Of a stretch of DNA of 10,574 bases, positions 6,477 through 10,574 are shown piece by piece (within the stretch, counting starts at the first letter, position 1; the number at the start of each line of letters is the position of its first letter). Below the pieces are notes generated by a model. The model was not told where the DNA came from. It did no database searches and saw nothing but the letters and a program-made list of their open reading frames with translations. A program made the translations under genes and the position numbers. This DNA is from Deltaproteobacteria bacterium (GTDB taxonomy: Bacteria > Desulfobacterota > GWC2-55-46), in the NCBI GenBank assembly GCA_016182705.1, contig JACPGA010000256.1:1-10574 (forward strand), read 5' to 3'.

Positions 6477-7229
6477 TCATGCCCCCGAAACAAGCGGTGG
6501 AATGAAAGGCCTTCTTCCCTGCGTGACCATGAACAGCGACGCTGCAGGCACCGGCTCAGACAGAAATAGTCCCGAGGCTGATTCCATTTCGCTCAAGGCC
6601 CTTGACCAGACGACGCGAACTTTGCAGCTGACCTTGAGATATTTGATCTGTACTTTTACGACGCTGTCCGGCCTGACCGGGCTGCCCATGTACCTTATTC
6701 TCAGGCCTCGTTTCGAGACGTCCATCGTGTGCGTGAACGGCCTGAATAAGCGTGAATTTTCCGAAAGCCTCAAGTCCTCTGTCCAGCAGAACCTCTTGTC
6801 AGAGCGCCTGTTCGCGCCGAGGTTCCTGTATTTCATGAGGAAAGCCGAGAGGTTCACGCCGGTGAGGGTTTCGACTTTTTTGAGCAGCTCGAAGATATTA
6901 AAGGGCTTCACGAGGTGTTTTTCATCCGGCGGAAAGACGGCAAGCGGATCATCCGCGCAAGGGTCGTTTTCCATGAACAGAAACTTCTCCCTCATATTCG
7001 AGTATATCTTGAGAGTATCCAGGTAAAGTCCTATGCCGTCGAGGCCTGGAAGTTTCATTCCGGTTATGACGAGGTCGAACGAAGCCTCCTGGAGCTTGCC
7101 GTAGGCCTCCATCCCATTTGAGGCAAGGTCTACTCTGTAGCCCGCTCCGGTCAAGACATCAGAGCAGGACCTCTTGAGGCCGTCATCCTCGTCTACGAGG
7201 AGAATCCGTTTTTTGACGGGCTCTGTCAT
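6477..7229 (-). CDS. Receiver-PilZ protein with degenerate receiver (c-di-GMP effector candidate)
   Basis: This 250-residue cytoplasmic protein has an N-terminal CheY-like receiver (about 6-125) and a C-terminal PilZ domain (about 140-235). The receiver starts normally (RILLVDEDD, acidic D13/E14/D15) and keeps the late Lys (K108 in LVKPF). The phospho-acceptor position in FDLVITGMKLPGLDG is G57 where the family has Asp, and the usual Thr/Ser after the fourth strand reads MEN. Phosphorylation in the normal way is therefore unlikely. The PilZ part retains both c-di-GMP motifs, RxxxR (R142-R146 in RRSDKR) and DxSxxG (D170, S172, G175 in DVSKRG). The start at 7229 is set by GGAGG 5 bases upstream and by the onset of homology. 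The open frame reaches 7463, but that extension runs across the promoter region. Output could be motility, polysaccharide or enzyme control. Confidence 0.9.
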   Translation of the reverse strand: MTEPVKKRILLVDEDDGLKRSCSDVLTGAGYRVDLASNGMEAYGKLQEASFDLVITGMKLPGLDGIGLYLDTLKIYSNMREKFLFMENDPCADDPLAVFPPDEKHLVKPFNIFELLKKVETLTGVNLSAFLMKYRNLGANRRSDKRFCWTEDLRLSENSRLFRPFTHTMDVSKRGLRIRYMGSPVRPDSVVKVQIKYLKVSCKVRVVWSRALSEMESASGLFLSEPVPAASLFMVTQGRRPFIPPLVSGA

Positions 7230-7383
7230 CGAGCCTCCATGGTGTGGTTCGAGCGGGCTTTGAGCTGAAAAGAGCAGCTGGACTTCAGGAAGTCCCGGGC
7301 ATGAACTGCGCAGGAAGCTGTGAAGGGTTGGAGAATTGCCCGGGGAACGTTTTAGAGGTCTGGAATTAAAAGCCCTCAAATTG

Positions 7384-7411
7384 ACTTTAGCCGCGCGGTG
7401 GATGATGTCAA
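7384..7411 (-). promoter_or_regulatory. Probable promoter of the REC-PilZ gene
   Basis: On the minus strand a perfect TTGACA (7411-7406) is followed after 16 bp by TAAAGT (7389-7384; 4 of 6 matches). Transcription would begin near 7377, giving an untranslated leader of about 148 nt. The -35 lies within ATGTCAAGGC (7405-7414), which is repeated inverted at the divergent tRNA promoter. Confidence 0.4.
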
Positions 7412-7463
7412 GGCTGCCTTGAGCCTTGTTAAATTCAAGGCAACGCGAGAAACGCCTTGACAT
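7405..7463. repeat. Cluster of GCCTTGA heptamers between divergent promoters
   Basis: A 10-bp inverted repeat (ATGTCAAGGC 7405-7414; GCCTTGACAT 7454-7463) places two perfect TTGACA boxes facing outward. Between and within the arms the heptamer GCCTTGA or its complement occurs at 7408-7414, 7416-7422, 7423-7429 (last base T), 7435-7441 and 7454-7460. This is five near-identical sites in 53 bp, suggestive of a multi-site operator or simply a repeat-derived spacer. Confidence 0.5.
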
Positions 7464-7486
7464 TAAGCTGTTTTATTTCATAAAAT
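7457..7486 (+). promoter_or_regulatory. Promoter of the tRNA/zinc-ribbon/RNase H transcript
   Basis: TTGACA (7457-7462, perfect) and TAAAAT (7481-7486, 5 of 6) are separated by 18 bp in A/T-rich DNA. Transcription would begin near 7493, about 87 nt before the mature 5' end of the tRNA at 7580. It is the best sigma-70-type promoter seen in the window. Confidence 0.6.
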
Positions 7487-7579
7487 GAATGAATCGCGTC
7501 ACCGCTTTACCTGATAGCCGCAAAACCGGCACGCGCCGGGATAGTGACAGACAAAGTTTTGTACCGTTTTTTCCCCCAT

Positions 7580-7655
7580 GGGCCCATAGCTCAGTTGGAA
7601 GAGCCACCGGCTCATAACCGGTCGGTCCCTGGTTCGAGTCCAGGTGGGCCCACCA
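7580..7655 (+). tRNA. tRNA with anticodon CAT (elongator type; Ile2 favoured over Met)
   Basis: The full cloverleaf is readable. The acceptor GGGCCCA (7580-7586) pairs with TGGGCCC (7645-7651). The D arm is GCTC/GAGC. The anticodon stem ACCGG/CCGGT has loop CTCATAA (anticodon CAT), followed by a 5-nt variable loop. The T arm is CCTGG-TTCGAGT-CCAGG, with discriminator A (7652) and an encoded CCA (7653-7655). It is not an initiator, because 1-72 is a G-C pair and the anticodon stem lacks the three G-C pairs. The E. coli determinants for the lysidine-modified isoleucine tRNA (C4-G69, C5-G68, C29-G41, A37, A38, A73) are all present, so it may decode AUA after TilS modification. Elongator Met remains possible. 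It begins the transcript that continues into the zinc-ribbon gene 21 nt later. Confidence 0.95.
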
Positions 7656-7676
7656 AAGAATTCCCCGGAGGTCGTT

Positions 7677-8411
7677 TTGATAAGCACCTTAAGAGTCCTT
7701 GAGCGTATCCAGAGGATAGACCTCGAAATAAGGACCATTGAGGATGAGGAAAAACGGCTATGCAAGACCATAGAAGACCTCGAACTTGAGCTCAAGGGCA
7801 CAAGAGAGGCGATCATTGCAATCGAAGCCGAGACAGGCGCCCTGAAGGCCCAGATCATGGAAATCGACGAAAAGATCAGGGAGAGCCAGGAGAGGTCCTC
7901 GAAAGACGAAAAAAGGCTCAACTCAGTAAAGAACGACCGCGAACTCACCGCCCTCACCAAAGAGATAAACGGCGCGAACAAGTCGAAAAAGCAGGGCGAG
8001 CAGGACAAGACCTCGCTTTCAGCGAAGCTCGGCGAAAAAGAGGCGCTCTTCAATGCCAGGCAGGACCTTTTGAACGGCAGGGAAGAGGAGCTCAGGAAGC
8101 TTGCCGGCGAACTTGAAGCCAGCAGAAGCGGCTGGAAAGAAGCTATTGACGCGAAGCTCAAGTCGAAAGACGAATTGAAGTCCGCAGTTGCCCCCGAAAT
8201 TTTAAAGAAGTACGAGCTTATCAGGTCCAGAAGAAGCGGAGTCGGGCTCGCGCTTGTCAAAGACGAAATCTGCCAAGGCTGTTTCACGCACATTCCACAG
8301 CAGGTCTATATCATGCTCAAAAGAGGGACTGACCAGGAACTTCAGTCCTGCCCCCATTGCCACAGGCTGCTTCACGTCGAGGACGACAAGGGCCAGTTAG
8401 AGGCCGTCTGA
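7677..8411 (+). CDS. Coiled-coil C4-type zinc-ribbon protein (COG1579 family)
   Basis: This 244-residue cytoplasmic protein has a long charged coiled-coil hairpin (about 1-170) and a C-terminal zinc ribbon with CQGC (C199, C202) and CPHC (C225, C228). It is the layout of the COG1579/zf-RING_7 family, which includes Helicobacter HP0958 (FlgZ) and Chlamydia CdsZ. Members have been linked to RNA binding, flagellar/type III export and chaperone-like roles. No flagellar gene is nearby, so the role here is open. The start is a TTG at 7677 with GGAGG (7667-7671) 5 bases before it. A GTG at 7644 in the same frame lies inside the tRNA T/acceptor arm and is rejected. The gene follows the tRNA by 21 nt, and the RNase H gene starts 2 nt after its stop, so all three are probably cotranscribed. 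Confidence 0.93.
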   Translation: MISTLRVLERIQRIDLEIRTIEDEEKRLCKTIEDLELELKGTREAIIAIEAETGALKAQIMEIDEKIRESQERSSKDEKRLNSVKNDRELTALTKEINGANKSKKQGEQDKTSLSAKLGEKEALFNARQDLLNGREEELRKLAGELEASRSGWKEAIDAKLKSKDELKSAVAPEILKKYELIRSRRSGVGLALVKDEICQGCFTHIPQQVYIMLKRGTDQELQSCPHCHRLLHVEDDKGQLEAV

Positions 8412-8413
8412 AC

Positions 8414-9001
8414 ATGCCGGTAAACGACGGGAAGCTTGTAAAAAAGTTCCTGCTCGAGCTTTCAAGCACATTGAACATAGACGCTTCCATGCGTTCTTCC
8501 GGCGTCTCGCCCGAGAAGGCAAGGGCCATTTTCAAGGGTCTTGCCAAAGGGATACCGGTGCAGGAGGAGCTTTTTGAAGTCCTTTGCGCGGCGGCGGGCG
8601 CGTATGAGATAAGGGTAGACGGAGCTTCGCGCGGGAACCCCGGCCTGGCCGGGGCAGGCGCCGTCATAAGAGACCCTAAGGGCAATGTGGCAAGGGAACT
8701 GCGCAAATATCTCGGCGTCATGACAAACAACATGGCCGAGTACAGCGCCCTTGTAATGGCTCTTGCCGAGGCAAAGGCCATGGGAGTCAGCGAGGTCGAG
8801 GTCTTTGCCGACTCCGAGCTCATGGTAAAGCAGCTCACCGGCAAGTACAAGGTCAAGAGCGCGGACTTGAAGCCCCTTTATGACGAGGCATACTCGCTGT
8901 TAAAAGGTTTCAGGCGCTACAAGATAGTGCACGTATACAGGGAAGAGAACAGCCTTGCCGACAAGCTGGCCAACGAGGCCATAGACCGGCGGGCGAAATA
9001 A
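8414..9001 (+). CDS. RNase HI-family protein with N-terminal extension
   Basis: This 195-residue protein has a type 1 RNase H domain at about 63-192. It would cleave the RNA strand of RNA-DNA hybrids, as in R-loops, primers and misincorporated ribonucleotides. All four catalytic acids are present: D69 (RVDGASRGNPG), E109 (NNMAEYSAL), D133 (FADSELMVKQL) and D183 (NSLADKLANEA). The basic protrusion of E. coli RNase HI is absent, as in the short RnhA-like branch. The first 60 residues form a separate helical segment (KLVKKFLLELSSTLNID, then GVSPEKARAIFKGLAKG) not belonging to the catalytic fold. It is not the hybrid-binding domain of eukaryotic RNase H1 that I know. The ATG lies 2 nt after the zinc-ribbon stop, suggesting translational coupling; GAGG sits 10 bases upstream. 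A TTG at 8357 inside the previous gene is rejected. rnpB follows. Confidence 0.93.
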   Translation: MPVNDGKLVKKFLLELSSTLNIDASMRSSGVSPEKARAIFKGLAKGIPVQEELFEVLCAAAGAYEIRVDGASRGNPGLAGAGAVIRDPKGNVARELRKYLGVMTNNMAEYSALVMALAEAKAMGVSEVEVFADSELMVKQLTGKYKVKSADLKPLYDEAYSLLKGFRRYKIVHVYREENSLADKLANEAIDRRAK

Positions 9002-9017
9002 TTTTTGGGGTGCTCCT

Positions 9018-9140
9018 GAAAATTAGATATTTTTTCCGAGGTCGAGGAAGGGTGGAAGTAAAAAGCGGAGCATACATGACAATATGTGAGCATTTTTATT
9101 TACAGCCTGACGAAGAGATCGGGAAAAAGAGCAATTTTTA
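9018..9140. repeat. Imperfect long stem-loop between the RNase H gene and rnpB
   Basis: The 143-bp spacer folds on itself: AAAATT (9019-9024) with AATTTT (9133-9138), TTTTTCC (9031-9037) with GGAAAAA (9122-9128), GTAAA (9058-9062) with TTTAC (9099-9103), and CATA (9071-9074) with TATG (9083-9086). The nested order is consistent with one long interrupted hairpin ending right before rnpB. It could be a dispersed intergenic repeat, a leader processed off rnpB, or a boundary between transcripts. No good promoter for rnpB is visible in it. Confidence 0.4.
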
Positions 9141-9144
9141 GACA

Positions 9145-9529
9145 GACCGGAGGCTGCCGGGCGGCCGCTGGCTTTTCAAGTCAGAGGAAAGTCCGGACAC
9201 CATAGGGCAGGGAGGTCGCTAACGGCGACCGGGGGCGACCCCAGGGACAGGGCCACAGAGAAGGAGACCGCCGCGCGAAAGCACGGTAAGGGTGAAAAGG
9301 CGGGGTAAGAGCCCGCCAGAGCGCCGGGTGACCGGCAGCTCTTGGCAACCCCCTCCCGGTGCAAGTCCAAATAGGTTCCGCATCAAGGATTGCCCGTCCT
9401 TGTTCCTTTCGGGGATGGCGGAACGGGTTGGGCGCTCGAGCCTGCCGGCAACGGCAGGCTTAGACGAATGGCTGCCACCCGGAATTCGTTCCGGGAACAG
9501 GATCCGGCTTAAAGGCAGCCTCCGGTTTA
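9145..9529 (+). ncRNA. rnpB: RNase P RNA (class A)
   Basis: This is the catalytic RNA of RNase P, which removes 5' leaders from tRNA precursors. Helix P1 closes the molecule: CCGGAGGCTGCC (9147-9158) pairs perfectly with GGCAGCCTCCGG (9514-9525). Conserved core segments appear in order: AGAGGAAAGTCCGG (9183-9196) followed by CACCATAGGGCAGG, then GGTAAGGGTGAAAAGG, GGTAAGAGC, GTGCAAGTCCAAATAGG, AGACGAATG (9462-9470) and GGATCCGGCTTA near the 3' end. Peripheral hairpins are well formed: AGCCTGCC/GGCAGGCT (9439-9460) and a 7-bp stem capped by TTCG (9478-9495). GGGTTGG, in the region equivalent to L15 that binds the tRNA CCA end, is present. The size (about 385 nt) fits class A. The exact ends are uncertain by a few bases. 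Confidence 0.97.
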
Positions 9530-9533
9530 ATTT

Positions 9534-9562
9534 AAATTCTTCGTCATTTTGGCGGAGAATTT
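9534..9562 (+). other. Hairpin just downstream of rnpB
   Basis: AAATTCTTCG (9534-9543) pairs with CGGAGAATTT (9553-9562) over 10 bp including one G-T wobble, with a 9-nt loop. No T-tract follows, so it is not a classical terminator. It may protect or define the 3' end of the rnpB precursor. Confidence 0.4.
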
Positions 9563-9743
9563 GATGATCAGTTTTAAAAGGAGAGTGATTCAGAAAAACC
9601 GCACCAGGAAAAAATTGACGCCTTTGCGCCATATTCCCGGCGTGCTGATACCTTAGAGTTTTTTAATCGCCTGCTCGCAGAATTTTTAATGTTCCAGCCT
9701 TAAACTCTCCGTACTTTAAGTCTCTCATTTCCTTGGAATGATT

Positions 9744-9769
9744 ACCGTGACGCCTGTCACAGGTTTTTT
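9744..9769 (+). terminator. Candidate intrinsic terminator after rnpB
   Basis: GTGAC-GCCT-GTCAC (9747-9760) is extended by ACC/GGT across a bulged A (9744-9746 with 9762-9764), and six T follow (9764-9769). It lies about 215 nt past rnpB in a spacer of 429 bp (9530-9958). It would end rnpB read-through before the sensor gene. Elsewhere the spacer holds only a TATAAT (9814-9819) without a clear -35 and a small hairpin ACCGTC/GACGGT (9844-9866) followed by TTT. Confidence 0.5.
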
Positions 9770-9813
9770 CGGGTATCTTCTTAATATCGCTCGTGTTTTT
9801 ATTCGCTTACCCG

Positions 9814-9819
9814 TATAAT
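9814..9819 (+). promoter_or_regulatory. TATAAT before the membrane sensor gene (weak promoter candidate)
   Basis: A perfect -10 hexamer TATAAT lies 139 bp before the GTG start at 9959, downstream of the terminator candidate. No good -35 hexamer is seen 16-18 bp upstream. If used, the leader would include the ACCGTC/GACGGT hairpin at 9844-9866. Confidence 0.25.
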
Positions 9820-9958
9820 ATACCTGCTCGGGCTTAAAGTCTGACCGTCTTTATTTCAATGACGGTTTTCATGGCATTTGGGATGTACGCGCGCCGCATA
9901 CCGTCGCGCCATTTGCTCATTAACGCTGTTCCACTTCTTTTTCGGGTTCCGTATAGCT

Positions 9959-10574
9959 GTGAAAATAGGCATAAAAATAAAGCTGGCTGTAATCTTGTCG
10001 AGCCTGCTGTTCGTGACCACCTTTTCGATAGGCGTGATACTCGTCGCCCATCAGAAGGCCTCGCTCGAAGAGCAGCTCCGGTCGATGGCAGGCACCATTA
10101 CGCATGAGTTCGCCAACGATTCCAAGATCCCTTTCATGCAGAGGGACAGCCTCGCCATGAACCTCCTCATACAGAATATACTCAAGTACCCGGGCATAAA
10201 TGACTCGTACCTTCTGAACCATAATTTTCAGATAGAGGCGCACAAGGACCTTCAGGAGGTCGGGGCTGAATTTACGGCTTTTGACAAAAAGCTTGTCTCA
10301 TCCCGGAGCGGGGCCGCGCCGTGGCTCGTAGAGGAAAAGGACGGGCTTCTCACATTCGTCTCTCCCATCATATTCAGGAGCACCACGGTCGGCTACACGG
10401 TCGTGTCGTGCTCGGACAGCTTCATTCAAGAGCAGGTCAGACGCGCCATAAAGAGGGTCACGGTCACGGGCCTTATCGCGGCGGGCGCGGTGATGCTTCT
10501 TTCAATACCGCTTTCTTCCGGGCTTCTTCGCCCGGTGTTCAGGCTTTTCGAGGGCACGAAAGAGATAGCGATGG
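9959..10574 (+). CDS. Membrane sensor protein, partial (two TM helices, start of HAMP)
   Basis: The frame opens at a GTG (9959) and runs off the window (205 codons seen). The basic N-terminus MKIGIKIK leads into a first membrane helix (about 9-30, LAVILSSLLFVTTFSIGVILVA). About 135 residues follow that should be periplasmic and ligand-binding, with the order seen in single-Cache/PAS-like sensors (YPGINDSYLLNHNFQIEAH, then WLVEEKDGLLTFVSPIIFRSTTVGY). A second helix (about 168-190) leads to LLRPVFRLFEGTKEIAMG, which looks like the first HAMP helix. The output domain (histidine kinase, adenylate or diguanylate cyclase, phosphatase or chemoreceptor) lies outside the window and cannot be named. 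No clear Shine-Dalgarno precedes the GTG. The frame stays open upstream without a better start, so the start is the least certain part. Confidence 0.82.
   Translation, partial: MKIGIKIKLAVILSSLLFVTTFSIGVILVAHQKASLEEQLRSMAGTITHEFANDSKIPFMQRDSLAMNLLIQNILKYPGINDSYLLNHNFQIEAHKDLQEVGAEFTAFDKKLVSSRSGAAPWLVEEKDGLLTFVSPIIFRSTTVGYTVVSCSDSFIQEQVRRAIKRVTVTGLIAAGAVMLLSIPLSSGLLRPVFRLFEGTKEIAM

Noticed and set aside
6129..6493. Pro/Arg-rich minus-strand reading frames (79 and 97 codons) in the repeat island
   Set aside because: They run through G-rich inverted repeats, overlap each other, lack ribosome-binding sites and look like no protein family.
6460..7026. 188-codon plus-strand frame opposite the REC-PilZ gene
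   Set aside because: It is antisense to recognisable receiver and PilZ motifs and starts inside the tandem repeat.
7230..7463. 78-residue N-terminal extension of the REC-PilZ protein
   Set aside because: GGAGG precedes the ATG at 7229, the receiver fold begins right after it, and the extension crosses the promoter region and has no domain character.
7526..7539. CCGGC-ACGC-GCCGG hairpin followed later by T6 before the tRNA
   Set aside because: The T-run is about 27 nt from a 5-bp stem, so it is not a convincing terminator between the promoter and the tRNA.
7644..7676. Upstream in-frame GTG start for the zinc-ribbon protein
   Set aside because: The GTG lies inside the T/acceptor arm of the tRNA and has no ribosome-binding site, while the TTG at 7677 has GGAGG at ideal spacing.
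7499..8293. 264-codon minus-strand frame opposite the zinc-ribbon gene
   Set aside because: It is Ser/Leu-rich, antisense to a coiled-coil gene and runs through the tRNA.
9219..9632. Reading frames on both strands across rnpB
   Set aside because: They fall inside the RNase P RNA, whose conserved core and P1 helix explain the sequence.
9564..9656. Possible 30-residue basic peptide frame after rnpB
   Set aside because: It has an ATG and a GGAG upstream, but it is very short, has no recognisable family and overlaps a hairpin spacer; too little to call a gene.
9655..9708. AGAGTTT/AAACTCT inverted repeat downstream of rnpB
   Set aside because: The arms are only 7 bp with a 40-nt loop in A/T-rich DNA, which is expected by chance.

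Overview
The window looks like chromosome from a Gram-negative bacterium with Desulfobacterota- or Nitrospirota-like features. The grounds are a secreted c-type monoheme protein, a sigma-54-dependent response regulator, a REC-PilZ protein, a class A RNase P RNA, and heavy use of ATA for Ile (19 of 29 Ile codons in the response regulator) and of AGG for Arg. The placement is inference from style and family content. No phage, plasmid, CRISPR or transposase gene is visible.

Layout. At 1-772 (minus) there is a two-gene unit of exported proteins: a Tll0287-like (DUF3365) heme protein and a small secreted protein cut by the window edge. A perfect 13-bp stem-loop terminator (824-865) separates it from glyS (883-3069, minus), which has its own promoter and no glyQ neighbour here. 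Two small unknown genes follow (3187-3776, minus). A divergently oriented sigma-54 response regulator (3904-5241, plus) ends 14 bp inside a convergent short CDF-type metal transporter (5228-5857, minus). About 600 bp without a gene (5858-6476) is packed with inverted and direct repeats, and it ends against the stop codon of a receiver-PilZ protein (6477-7229, minus) whose phospho-acceptor Asp is replaced by Gly.

The right part is an RNA-metabolism run on the plus strand. A promoter (7457-7486), divergent from the likely REC-PilZ promoter, precedes a tRNA with anticodon CAT (7580-7655). A coiled-coil/zinc-ribbon protein begins only 21 nt later at a TTG codon, and an RNase HI protein with an N-terminal extension is coupled 2 nt behind it. 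A structured leader and the RNase P RNA gene rnpB (about 9145-9529) follow. After about 430 bp of non-coding DNA with a terminator-like hairpin, a membrane sensor protein begins (9959) and runs off the end just as a HAMP domain starts.

The points most worth a second look are: the divergent promoter region with five GCCTTGA-type heptamers (7405-7486); the pseudo-receiver/PilZ protein; the atypical acidic pocket in the sigma-54 regulator; the CAT tRNA that fits Ile2 in a genome region rich in ATA codons; and the composite repeat island at 5928-6470. I did not find a clearly new multi-gene system.
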